This document shows, piece after piece, positions 48,641-60,796 of a stretch of DNA of 64,000 nucleotides. Both the position numbers and the translations under genes were made by a program. Source of the DNA: Adiantum capillus-veneris. Taxonomy: Eukaryota; Streptophyta; Polypodiopsida; Polypodiales; Pteridaceae. Below the pieces are notes generated by a model. That model made no database searches and was not told the origin of the DNA. It saw nothing but the letters and a program-made list of their open reading frames with translations. The first letter of the stretch is position 1. Each line of letters starts with the position of its first letter. The stretch is from the NCBI GenBank assembly GCA_014529385.2, contig CM043955.1, positions 149,249,640 through 149,313,639 on the forward strand, given 5' to 3'.

Positions 48641-48715
48641 GGGAAAATCTCATTTATTTTGGGACTTGTCCATGAGAACTTGTGTTACATTTGACAAAGA
48701 GATAGATTCTCAAGA

Positions 48716-48795
48716 AAATGGTGGTGTTGAGAAACACCTTTTTTTGTCTCATCCAAAATGGTGGTGTTGAGAAACACCTTTTTTTTCCTATTAAT
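48716..48795. repeat. 40-bp tandem pair of hairpin plus T-run
   Basis: GGTGTT-GAGA-AACACC (6-bp stem, 4-nt loop) at 48723-48738 and 48763-48778, each followed by seven or more T. It lies between the 3' ends of two convergent transposase-like pseudogenes. Confidence 0.85.
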
Positions 48796-48858
48796 TGATA
48801 CTTTATAAAACATACATAGACACGGATAGCAAGAAAAACAATATATGAAAATGAAATG

Positions 48859-51800
48859 CTATTCAGTTTCTCCTATTAAGCTAGCTTTTGCTTTCTCCAC
48901 AACATTGGATGGGATTTTAATTGGTTCTGCAAGTCTTCCACCCCATGGAGTCTAAGACCACACAACTGCATCAACACACTCCCAACACTTTGGGTCAGCA
49001 AGATTGCAGCATCAATTCTTTTTCCAACCATCCTCATATTGTTCTTTGATTGTGGGATTTTTTTTCCGATGTTTTGGTGCCCAATATTGAATGAAAACTT
49101 TCTTGTAGTTAGGAGATGAGCTGTCTACATCAACATCTAACTTTGCAACTCCTAGCCATATCGGATATTCTGGATCTGCGGGTCTCACAAGAACAAAATC
49201 CCCTTTCCAATTTGAGGCCTAAAAGCTTCCTGTGGCCTTTCAGTTTAAATTTGAGGACCAACATAGTGATCATTCAATTATTCATATCCTTGAAACTCAT
49301 CTGTGTCTTCCTCTATCTGTTGCATTCAATGACTCCCTATAGTCTTTGGCCAAAATGATGTATATTCACCAATTTGTTTATTGGTTGGTTGTTCAAGCTC
49401 ACTAATTATTTTTTGCCAATAAATAATAACTGGCTCCATGTATTTTGTAGAATCGTGCTCCTTTCCCTTTAGTAGAGTCCATCTTTTCCAAAATTCAAGA
49501 TATGTCTTAATCCCTTGAATAACAAGCAGACTATCTCTCACATCGTCTGCTATAGGAACCACATCTGGATAGCCTACTGGAAATTTTGGTTTCCCTTGAT
49601 CATCTTTTTTCTACAACTCAATTCCTGACTCCCTTGGCATCCAATCAGGTGATTTGGGGTGAATTTTGTACTGCATTACTGGGATTTCACCTTGCATAAA
49701 GAAACAAAATTGAAGTGGCTTAGAGTGTCCAACAAGAGCATCTTGTCCATCACACATGTACCCTTTAACAAAGGATTTGAAGTCAGGAACTTGCGTCATC
49801 AGAAAGGGTGCTGGAGCTGAACTTTCACATTTTTGAAAATGTTCCATCAAATGTGGAAAAGTGTAGGTCATTCCTGTCGTAATCTCTCTGAGAACCTACT
49901 AAACATTGCATCTATATCCTCATGTGTATGACCCACCATTAAGAATCCCAAATGCACGGTTTTGAAAACACCTTTTGCTACTAGCAAGGATAAGTATGCA
50001 AATAAATATCGATTCTTATTCTCTCCTGTACAATTATCTAGCTGTAGCAGAAGATTCTCATGCAATTTTTGAAACATGGGAGTGGACATGGTATCCACAA
50101 CACATTGAGAGGAGGTTAATTGCAAGTTAGAAATCTCTTCATTACATCCTTCAATAGCCAACGGTGGTGTCACTGCTACTGATGCATTCCTCTCACGGTC
50201 TTTCATCATTCTGTTTTGGTGGTCTAGAGTTGTCCTTGAATTCAATGCATTGAACAATGTTACATTGCTGCGTGGCTTACCATCATGGCATAAATCTCCT
50301 AGCCCATGGTTTTCTGTTCTTTCCAAATTTTGTAAGCATAATGCAAGGGAACCAATTGTAGCATTCGGATCTGAAGGTCATAGACCATTCAACGAGAAAT
50401 GACCATACATCCCATGCCCATGACCATGTGTTATCATACCTGTTAATGATACTTGCAACTGATATGCATTCACATAGTCTTTTGAGTTCACTCGCAATCT
50501 AGGTATTGCTGTCTTTTTTTGGTCCATTTTATCATGTATAATGCATAAGTACTTATCCTTCTGCATTTGCGAGAACTTACGCCAGGTTTAGTACACATTT
50601 CTATAGCTTTGTTGTTGCATCATGTGAATTTTACGCTCGTCCTTCAAACGTGAAATCAGCTCATCATCCTTTGTTGACTCTAGTTGAGACTTTATCCGAC
50701 TACACACAACACGTTTGGAGAACTCGCTTGTTTTTTACAAGGTCACATTAGCAAAATCTGTACTCCAAACCCTATTGAATGTAGTGCTAGACATTGGCTT
50801 GAGACTCATAATCTCGAGTGTTTTATTGACATCATGTAAGATGTCTATTTGTTTGTACGTGTTTGGTATTGCAAGCAAGGTTTCTCTGGTACCATCTTCC
50901 ATAGTTCTACTCTTATGTGGCATTTTCTCTGAGTTTTTATCTACAAAAGAGTGCATCAATTCCCTTCCCATTTCTGTATGGTCTCTTCCTTTTCTTATGA
51001 CAACATCATTACCATGCACTGTGCGTCGAACCCCATTTTCAAATTGTTCATGGTAACAATAAAATGAAGTTTTTGGAATGCCATGAATTTCGTACCAAGC
51101 TCTACTACAGACCTCATTGCCATTAAAAGAAAATACATAGCAAGTCCTTGCAGTTATTTTGTTCTCACGCCAAGCAGTCAACATTGTATCATACACATAG
51201 TTGGTTCTATTTTGCAAACTTTGTCCCCAAAATTCATTGCACATAGCCATGACCTTATCTCTATTGGCATATTGAAAACACCTCTTAGAATAACAATCTA
51301 TGGATGAAACAAGCTGGACAGATGATAGGGATGCTTGATTGGATCTCGTAGAAGGTTTCACGGATATTTTTGGCTTCCTATTCATAAATCAATTTTTTTT
51401 TTTAAATATGCTCTACCAAACGAGCTGATTCAATGCATGTATCTTGTAATGTGTCACTAGCATGTAAATCCTCATATTGTAACAATGCTTTTCCATCCAT
51501 AGTTGTCACTCTCTTGATAGGCCAACAAACTAGATTGATGCTGCATACATCAGTTTGTGCAGAATTAGTAGCCTCACAAGCATAGGATGTCTCAATACCA
51601 ATACCGATGTTATCTTCACCTAGCTCACCAAAGTTCACGAAATCAAATGGACACACATACATGACAACCCCTTCGGCTACTACATGTGTTTTTCTTTCAT
51701 CCCAAAGTTGAACCCTCTTATCCTTCCAAACCTCCCTATAGCTCCATCAAATTGTGCCTCGAATGCTCCGATTCCTTTGTGAGTCTCAGACATAGAAACC

Positions 51801-52071
51801 CCTTCGTACTGTATCTCATTCATATGTTGTAGCAAACCAATACTCCATTTCACAATACTATGAAAAGCATCTCCCACTATCAATGCATCCATTGTTGGAA
51901 ATGGAATAAGTGCTTTCTTTGAAAACACAAATCAATTGACACCGATACATTTCCTTCCCCAATAAGCATGCCTGAGCAATATGCGTTTGGGTTTGTCTCA
52001 CATACACTCCCAAGGGAAACCTTTTGTGTGGCTACAAACATGCATACTCTATCACCTTGATTAAAATCCAT
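48859..52071 (-). pseudogene. DUF7869-type transposase-like gene with DUF8039-like N-terminus
   Basis: ATG 52071 (MDFNQGDRVCMF). The N-terminal part SLGSVCETNPNAYCSGMLIG...VSVSID, then after a shift near 51925 ALIPFPTMDALIVGDAFHSI, resembles DUF8039. The middle 51385-50735 has CYSKRCFQYA, a Cys-rich insertion fold and VCSRAWYEIHGI. The core 50566-49868 has HDKMDQKKTAIPRL, LQLDNCTGENKNRYLFAYLS and VGHTHEDIDAMFSR, the hallmarks of DUF7869, thought to have an RNase-H-like nuclease fold. The C-terminal part (about 49200-48859) has a BAH-like stretch DFVLVRPADPEYPIWLGVA and a QYWAP motif. Defects: shifts near 51925 and 49870, TGA at 50378-50380 and 49012-49014, TAG at 49611-49613 and 48952-48954. 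It may be a decayed transposon gene. Confidence 0.75.
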
Positions 52072-52149
52072 ACCTACAAGAAGGTTTCAACAAATATTTG
52101 TTAAGAAAACCATCACAAAGTCATTTCATTGCGAGTATATATGTAGGTG

Positions 52150-53960
52150 TTTCATGATGAATACATACACACAGGGCACTATATGTGGTTTTTTCATGAT
52201 GGGTATACAGAATCCTATGGGCTTAGGGCCACAAGATGCTATATGTAGGTGGTTCATGATGAGTATGTATTCATCCTATGGCCTTAGGGCCATAGATTTT
52301 TTATGTAGGTGTTTTGTGTTGAGTAAATATACATCCTATGGCCTAAGCGCCATAGGGCACTATATGTAGTTGTCTCATGATGTGTATATAACATCTTGTG
52401 GACTTAGGGACATATGATGCTATATATAGGTGTTTGGCGATGCAATTGTACACATCCTAGGGCCCTCATCCATATCGCACTATATGTAGTTGTCTAATGA
52501 TGGGTATATAACATCCTGTGGCCTTAGGGCCACAGGATGCTATATGTAGGTGCTTGGCAATGCAACTGTACACATCCTATGGCATGAGGGCCATAGGGCA
52601 CTATATGTAGCTATGTCATGATGGGCATATAACATCCTGTGGCCTTAGGTACATAGGATGCTATATGAGGTGTTTGGTGATGTAGTTGTACACATCCTAT
52701 GGCCTGAAAGCCATAGGACACTATATGTAGTTGTCCCATGATGGGTATATAACATCTTGTGTCCTTAGGGCCATAGGATGCTATATGTAGGTGTTTGGTG
52801 ATGCAATTGTACACATCCTATGGCCCTCAGCCATATAGCACTATATGTAGTTGTCTAATGATGGGTATATAACATCCTGTGGCCTTAGGGCCATAGGATG
52901 CTATATGTAGGTGCTTGGCAATGCAATTGTACACATCCTATGGTCTCAGGGCCGTATGGAACTATATGTAGTTGTCTCATGATGGGCATATAACATCCTG
53001 TGGCCTTAGGGCCATAGGATGCTATATGAGGTGTTTGGCAATGCAGTTGTACACATCCTATGGCCTGAGGGCCATAGGACACTATATGTAGTTTTCTAAT
53101 GATGGGTATATAACAGCATGTGCCCTTAGGGCCATAGGATGCTATATGTAGGTGTTTGGCAATGCAACTACATCCTGTGGCCTGAGGGCCATAGGGCACT
53201 ATGTGTAGTTGTCTCATGGGTATATAACATCCTGTGGCCTTAGGGCCATAGGATGCTATATGTAGGTGCTTCGCGATGCAACTGTAGACATCCTATGGCT
53301 TGAGGGCCATAGGAAACTATATGTAGTTGTCTCATGATTGGTATATAACATCATGTGGCCTTAGGGCCATAGGATGCTATATGTAGGTGTTTCGCGATGC
53401 ATACGTACACATCCTATGGCCTGAGGGCCATAGGGCACTATATGTAGTTGTCTCATGATGGGTATATAACATCCAATGGCCTTAGGGCCATAGGGCCATA
53501 TGATGCTATATATAGGTGGTTCATGATAAGTATTTATTCATCCTATGGCCTTAGGACCATAGATTTTTTTTGTAGGTGTTTTGTGCTGAGTAAATATACA
53601 TCCTATGGCTTGAGGGCCATAGGGCACTATATGTAGTTGTCTCATGATGGGTATCATGTGGCCTTAGGGATACAACGAGTTGTATACATCCTTTGGACTT
53701 AGGTACATAGGATGCTATATATAGGTGTCTGAATATGATTATATATATACATCCTATGGCCTTAGGTCCATAGGGCCCTATGCGTAGGTGTTTCATGATG
53801 AGTATATGAACATCCTACGGACAAAAGGCCATAGGATGCTATACGTTGATGTTTCTAGCTAAATATATATAGATAGATGTTATGGATTTATGACCACACG
53901 ATACTATCTATTTGTGTTTTGTGGTGAGCTATATATGCATCCTATGGACTTTGGGCCACA
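52150..53960. repeat. Satellite A: 120-bp dimer of two ~60-bp palindrome-bearing halves
   Basis: About 15 dimers. The key TGTACACATCC recurs every 120 bp (52448, 52568, 52688, 52809 and onward). Each half carries a hairpin of type ATCCTRTGGCC / GGCCATAGGAT with a 3-6-bp loop, followed alternately by CACTATATGTAGTTGTC and GCTATATGTAGGTG. The outer units are more diverged (52150-52430, 53480-53960). ORFs here repeat the same peptides and are artefacts. Confidence 0.95.
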
Positions 53961-54035
53961 GGGTGCTATATATAGTGATTTCAGAAAGCTAGAGCCGCCA
54001 GGACATAAGGGGGTACATATGAGCCGCACGATATG

Positions 54036-54104
54036 CCACGTGGTGCATCCACATTTATTGATCATATGCCATGTGGTATATCTACAACCATTGATTATAT
54101 ATAG
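54036..54104 (+). promoter_or_regulatory. Promoter-like G-box plus TATA box
   Basis: CCACGTGG (54036-54043), a perfect plant G-box, and TTATATATAG (54095-54104) with about 50 bp between. A decayed second copy of the G-box block (GCCATGTGG) lies at about 54068. No certain gene follows, so function is speculative. Confidence 0.3.
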
Positions 54105-54522
54105 AGACCGTGTCTCAAGTAGTCCCATGGATCCATATGATATGTTTCTGTCTTTGAAGGGACATAAAAAACGACGATATGCACGTATCGCATGATCAAA
54201 TGTGTGATCAAATTGCGTATGTGCACCTTTACAAGCCTCTTCGCAAATACGCAGCAGCACCTTTGCAACCCATTCTAGTATGTGGCCTCCTCATTTAAAT
54301 ACTATTTGTATAAATATGTGTATGTTGCATGTATGCTCAAACTTTCAAAACACGTGCAATTAGTGTGCAATTGCACGTGCAAAAAAAAAGGCTTTTTTTT
54401 TGCTTATCACAAATTTTTCCAAAATGTGTTTTCAAGTCTCCTGATCAATACTGCACAAAAAATATCGCAATTTTTTCGAGAAAAAAATCTCTAATTTTGA
54501 ATGCTTTTTAGTGTATTTTTTA

Positions 54523-54660
54523 GTTTGTGATTTTTGGTCTCGGGACGGGGATTTCGACCATGGGTGTCATTCCACTCGTAGCGAGATGACACGGGCACTC
54601 ACAAAGTGTCATGCCAAAGGATTGGAAACTTAAAGAGCTTTCCGCAAAAAAAAAAAAAAA
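54523..54660 (+). repeat. Retroelement-like fragment ending in a poly(A) run
   Basis: TTTTTGGTCTCGGGACGGGG through CTTTCCGC followed by 15 A (54646-54660). The GC-richer block and A-tail suggest a SINE/LINE end or LTR piece; no target duplication was confirmed. Confidence 0.3.
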
Positions 54661-54811
54661 GAGTATAGAATTTTTTTGAAAAATTGGGGTGAGACACTCT
54701 CCCCCTAAGAAAACAATTTTAAACCCTTCAAAATTCAAAATAAAAGAGAGTGGGAAGTTTAGTTTTAAAACTTGAAAGTCAAATTTTGAATTAACAAAGT
54801 TGATTAACCTT

Positions 54812-55253
54812 ATCTCTATCTCTCTCTCTTTCTTTTCGAAACCCTACTCTGCTCTGTCGAACATAGCGCTATGCGCGCTCCCTGTGCCTCTTCTAAACGC
54901 CCTCCGTGCGCGCTACCTATGCCTCTCCCAAACGCCCTCCCTCCATACGCCCACCCATAAGCCTCCTTTGCGCCGCCTCTGCTGCATGCCCTCAAAGTGC
55001 CTCCTCTCTCGAACAAAGAGCGCCCCTTCCTGCACCTCTTCTCCCAAACAAACAGCACCTCATGCTACCCTTTGTCGAACGAATAGCCTCCATCCATGCT
55101 CCCCTCAAGCGTGCAACATCTCACGACATAGAATGCCTCCCTGAGCCTCTCTCACAAACGTGCAGCATCTTGCGGTGCCGCCTCTTCCACCTTCTCTCTC
55201 CCTCCATGCGCCTCTCTCCCAAACACGACAGTGCCTTACGAGACCGCTCACAG
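54812..55253 (+). other. C-rich exon-like block with splice donor
   Basis: Markedly C-rich in an AT-rich region and built from degenerate ~30-bp units around GCCTCTCYCAAACG. It ends CACAG/GTAAGCTC, a strong splice donor at 55253/55254. Could be a 5'-UTR exon of a transcript running to the right, or a minisatellite. Both strands have ORFs that echo the repeat, so coding is not supported. Confidence 0.35.
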
Positions 55254-55611
55254 GTAAGCTCAATCTTTTTCTGTACATTTATTTACCTCTCTCTTATTGT
55301 AAAACAATAAAATAGTAAAACAGTAAAGAGATAACCTTTGTATTGTACACTTTTTGTTGGTGTGAGAGAGGTCCTAGGAAGAGGAGATTTGGTAGGGGGT
55401 GCTTGAATGACGATGCTACAGGTAAACCGGTAGATATTCACGATGGATATTCACAAGGGACTGTCTGCTATATGAATGGGGAGAGATGAGAAGAGGGAGA
55501 AAAATAGTTATTTGGAGTGAGTGAGAAAGGAGAGGAAGAGTGACAAACAAAGGAGAAGAAGCTGAGAGAGAGGGAGGAGAGGTAATAAGGTCAAATAAAC
55601 AATTTAGATCC

Positions 55612-55654
<43 letters not shown>
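55612..55654. repeat. (GA)n microsatellite at the edge of satellite B
   Basis: About 21 GA units running directly into the first palindromic unit (GGGCACCTTGTGGCC). Confidence 0.9.
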
Positions 55655-55656
<2 letters not shown>

Positions 55657-58600
55657 CACCTTGTGGCCTTGGGGCTGTAGGGTGTCAACGTAGAGCATAG
55701 AGGGGTTTAAGGTAGCATAGAACACACCTGGGCCCTGGGCCATAGGGTGTCAATGTACAGCATTTATGTTTATTTTGATTATTGGCATGGAGGATGACAG
55801 CTTGTTAGCGTAACGCAATAGGAGACAAACCTAGAGCAATGGTGGTTTCTTATTAGCATAGAGGAAAACCACCTTAAGATGTCAAGATAGAGCATCGAGA
55901 GTTTCCCTAGTATACAACAAACCCTATGGCCATAAAGAGAGCACCCTATGGCCCTGGGGCCATAGGTTGCCAAAAAACCCTCATAGTGCCAATATAGAGC
56001 ATGGAGAGGCTCTTACTAAAATAGAGGGGACCCTATGGCCTTCAAGCCACATAGTGCCAATATAGAGCAAATAGTGTTTTTTACTGGCATAAAGAGCACC
56101 CTATGGCCCTAGGGCCATTGGTTGTCAAAAATCCATCGTGAAGGGTTTCTTCAAATTGAAAACATAGAGGGCACCTTGTGGCCCTTGGATATCATTATAG
56201 AGCATAGAGAGGTTCTTACTAACATAGAGGGGACCATATGGCCTTCAGGCCTTAGGGTGCCAATGTAGACCAAATAGTGCTTTATACCACCATAGAGAGC
56301 ACTCTATGGCCCTAGGGCCATATCTTTCCAAAACAATGAGGGCACCTTGTGTCCTTGGGGCCATATGATGTCAATATAGAGCATAGATCATAGAGCATAG
56401 AGCATAGAGCATAGAGAGCTTCTTACTAGCATAGAGGGAACACTATGGCCTTCAGGCCACAAGGTGTCAATATAGAGAAAACAGAGGTTCTTACTAGCAT
56501 AGAGGGGACCCTATGGTCCCAAGGCCACAAGGTCTCCTCAATAGAGAGAAAATAGTTTTTTTTACTAGCATAGAGAGCACCCTATGGCCCTGGGTCCATA
56601 GGTTGCCAAAAAACCATGAGTGAAGGGTTTCTTCAAAACATAGAGGGCACCTTGTGGCCTTGGGGTCATAGGATGTGTAGAGCATGGAGAGGTTCTTACT
56701 AGCATACAGGGACCCTATGGCCTTGAGTTCATAGGGTTCCAATATAGAGCATAGATCGGTTCTTACTAGCATAGAGCGGACCCTATGGATTTCATGACAA
56801 AGGGTGCCAATATAGAGCATGGAGAGGCTCTTACTAGAATATAGGGGAGCATATGGCCTTCAAGTCATATGGTGTCAGTATAGAGAAAATAGTTTTTTTT
56901 TACTGGCATATAGAGAACCCTATGGCCCTATGGCCATTGGTTGTCAAAAATCCATCATGAAGGGTTTCTTCAAATTGAAAACATAGAGGGCATCTTGTGG
57001 CCCTTGGGGCCATAGGATGTCATTATAGAGCATAGAGAGGTTCTTACTAACATAGAGGGGACCCTATGGCCTTCACACCATAGGGTGCCAATATAGACCA
57101 AATAGTGTTTTATACCACCATAGAGAGCAATCTATGGCCTGACGGCCATAGGTTGCCAAAAAAATGCGGGTTTTTTTGAAACAACGAGGGCACCTTGTGG
57201 CTTGGGGCCATAGGATGTCAATATAGAGGATAGAGCATAAATCACATAGAGTTTCTTACTAGCATAGAGAGAACCCTATGGCCTTCAGGCCACAAGGTGC
57301 CAATATAGAGTAAACAGAGGTCTAACTAGCATAGAGGGGACCCTATGGCCCCTAGGCCACAAGGTCTCCTCAATATAGAGCAAATAGTGTTTTTAATTGG
57401 CATAGAGAGCACCCTATGGCCCTGGGTCCATAGGTTGCCAAAAAACCCTCATGAAGGGTTTCTTCAAAACATAGAGGGCACCTTGTGGCCGTGGGGTCAT
57501 AGGATGTGTAGAGCATAGAGAGGCTCTTACTAGCATACAAGGGATCCTATGGCCTAAAGGCCATAGGGTGCCAATATAGAGCATCGATCGGTTCTTACTA
57601 GCATAGAGCGGACCCTATGGTCTTCACACCAAAGGGTGTCAATATAGAGCAAAGATAGGCTCTTACTAGAATAGAGGGGATCCTATGGCCTTCAAGTCAC
57701 ATGGTGCCAATATAGATCAAGTAGTGTTTTTTACTGGTATACAGAGCACCCTATGGCCCTAGGGCCATTAGTTGTCAAAAATAAATCCTAAAGGGTTTCT
57801 TCAAATTGAAAACATAGAGGGAACCTTGCGGAACATAGAGGGGGCCCTATGGCCTTCAGGCCTTAGGGTGCCAATACTCTATGGCCCTGGGGCCACACGT
57901 TGCCAAAAAAATGAGGGTTTTTTGGAAACAATGAGGGCACCTTGTGGCCTTGGGGCCATAGGATGTCAATATACAGCATAGAGCATAGAGAGCTTCTTAC
58001 TAGATAGAGGGAATCCTATGGCCTTCAGACCACAGGGTGCCAATATAGAGTAAATAGAGGTTATTATTAGCATAGAGGGGACCTTATGGCCTACATCCCA
58101 CAAGGTTTCCTCAATATAGATCAAATAGTATTTTTCACTGGCATACAAAGCAACCTTGGGGCCCTTGTGGCCAACCCTATGGCCTTGAGGCCTTAGGGTG
58201 CCAATATAGAGCAGATAGTGCTTTATACCGGCATAGAGAGCACTCTATGGCCCTGGGGCTATAGATTATCAAAAAAATGAGGGTTTTTTGGAAACCATGA
58301 GGGCACCTTGTGTCCTTGGGGCCATAGAAAGTCAATATAGAGCATAGAGCACAGAGAGTTTCTTACTAGCATACAGGTAACCCTATGGGCTTCAGGCCAT
58401 AGGGTGCCAGTATAGAGTAAACAGAGGTTCTTACTAGCATAGAGGGGACCCTATGGCCTTCATCCCACAAGGTCTCCTCAATATAGAGCAAATAGTGCTT
58501 TTTACTAGCATACAGAGCATCCTATGGCCCTGGGGCCATAGGTTTCCAAAAAACCCTTATGAGGGGTTTCTTCAAAAAATAGAGGCCACATTGTGTTCTG

Positions 58601-60790
58601 GGGCCATAGGATGCCAATGTAGAGCATAGAGAGGTTCTTACTAGCATGCATGGGACCCTATGGCCTTCAGCACACATGATGCCATATTGTTTTTGTTGGC
58701 ATATAGAGCACCCTATGGCCCTAGGGCCATTTGTTGTCAAAAATCCATCATGAAGGGTTTTTTATTGGCATATAGAGCACCCTATGGCCCTAGGGCCATT
58801 GGTTGTCAAAAATCCATCATGAAGGGTTTCTTCAAATTGAAAACATAAAGGCAACCTTGTGGAACATAGAGGGGGCCCTATGGCCTTTAGGCCTTAGGGT
58901 GCCAATATAGAGCAAATATAAATTTACACTGGTATAGAGAGTACTCTATGGACCTGGGGCCATAGGTTGCCAGAACAATGAGGGTTTTTTGGAAACAATG
59001 AGGGCACCTTGTGGCCTTGGGGCCATAGGATGTCAATATAGAGTAGAGAGCATAGATCGTAGAGCATAGAGAGCTTCTTACTAGATAGAGGGAACCCTAT
59101 GGCCTTCAGGCCACAGGGTGCCAATATAGAGTAAATAGAGATTCTTACTAGCATAGAGGGGACCCTATGGCCTTCATCCCACAAGGTCTCCTCAATATAG
59201 ATAAAATAGTATTTTTCACTGGCATACAGATCACCCTTGGGGCCCTAGGGCCAACCCTATGGACTTCAGGCCTTAGGGTGCCAGTATAGAGAAAATAGTG
59301 CTTTATACCAGCATAAAGAGCACTCTATGGCCTTGGGGCCATAGGTTGTCAAAACAATAAGGGTTTTTTGGGAACAATGAGGGCACCTTGTGGCCTTGGG
59401 GCCATACAAAGTCAATATAGAGCATAGAGTATAGAGCACACAGAATTTCTTACTAGCATAGAGGGAACCCTATGGCCTTCAGGACACACGGTGCCAATAT
59501 AGAGTAAATAGAGGTTCTTGCTAGCATAGAGGGGATCCTATGGCCTTCAATCCACAAGGTTTCCTCAATATAGAGCAACTAGTGTTTTTTACTGACATAT
59601 AGATCACCTTAAAGGCCCTAGGGCTATAGGTTGCCAGAAAACCCTCATGAAGGGTTTCTTCAAAACATGGAGGCCACCTTGTGGCCTGGGGGCCATAGGA
59701 TGCCAATGTAGAGCATAGAGAGGTTCTTACTAGCATGCAAGGGATGCTATGGCCTTCAGGCCACATGATGCCATATGGTTTTTTATTGACATATAGAGCA
59801 CCCTATGGCCCTAGGGCCATTGGTTGTCAAAAATCCGTCATGAAGGGTTTTTTACTGACACATAGAGCACCCTATGGCCCTAGGCCATTGGTTGTCAAAA
59901 CTCCATCATGAAGGGTTTCTTCAAATTGAAAACATAGAGGAAACCTTGTGAAACATGGAGGAGGGCCTATGGCCTTCAGGCCTTAGGGTGCCAATATATA
60001 GCAAATATTGCTTTACATTGGCATAGAGTACTAGTACTCTATGGCCCTAGGGCCATAGGTTTCCAAAACAATGAGGGTTTTTTGGAAACAATGAGGTCAC
60101 CTTGTGGCCTTTCAGCCATAGGATGTCAATATAGATCATAGAAATAGATCTTAGAGCATAGAGAGCTTCTTACTAGATAGAGGGAACCCTATGGCCTTTA
60201 GGCCATAGGGTGCCAATATAGAGTAAACAGAGATTCTTACTAGCGTAGAGGGGACCCTATGGCCTTCAGCCCACAATGTCTCCTCAATATAGAGAAAATA
60301 GTATTTTTCACTGGCATATAGAGCACCCTTGGGGCCCTTGGGGCCAACCATATGGCCTTCAGGCCTTAGGGTGCCAATATAGAGCAAATAGTGCTTTATA
60401 CCAGCATAGAGAGTACTCTATCTCCCTGGGACCATAGGTTGTCAAAACAATAAGGGTTTTTTGGAAACAGTGAGGGCACCTTGTGTCGTTGGGGCCATAG
60501 GAATTCAATATAGAGCATAGAGCATAGAGCATAGAGCATAGAGCATAGAGCATAGAGTACAGAGAGTTTCTTACTAGCATAGAGGGAACCCTATGGCCTT
60601 CAAGCCATAGGGTGCCAATATAGAGTAAATAGAGGTTCTTGATAGCATAGAGGGGACCCGTGGCCTTCAGTCCACAAGGTCTCCTCAATATAGAGAAAAT
60701 AGTGCTTTTTACTGGCATTTAGAGCACCCTATGGCCCTGGGGCCATAGGTTGCTAGAGAACCCTCATGAAGGGTTTCTTCAAAACATAGA
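55655..60790. repeat. Satellite B: palindromic units in a ~0.8-1.1-kb higher-order repeat
   Basis: More than 50 short units centred on hairpins CCTATGGCC-N4-GGCCATAGG (variants TTCA, CTGG, CTAG in the loop; CTTGTGGCC / GGCCATAGG), joined by motifs CAATATAGAGCATAGAG, TTCTTACTAGCATAGAGG and GTTGCCAAAA. A rarer unit, AAGGGTTTCTTCAAATTGAA, recurs at 56141, 56960, 57791, 58822 and 59911 (steps 819, 831, 1031, 1089), showing a higher-order structure. A (GAGCATA)n heptamer tract lies at 60512-60558. All ORFs inside repeat the same peptides and are rejected as genes. Confidence 0.95.
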
Positions 60791-60796
60791 GGTAAA

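Noticed and set aside
48716..48795. Rho-independent terminator
   Set aside because: Hairpin plus T-run looks like one, but the DNA is plant nuclear, where this signal is not used; kept only as a repeat.
52154..53796. ORFs with repeated peptides such as YGLRAIG or IVSYGPQAIGC
   Set aside because: They mirror the 120-bp satellite on both strands; length and sequence follow the repeat, not a gene.
55973..60718. Many minus-strand ORFs (MLVRTSLCS..., GLKAIGFPLSSKKLSMLY)
   Set aside because: Satellite B units read through; no independent conservation.
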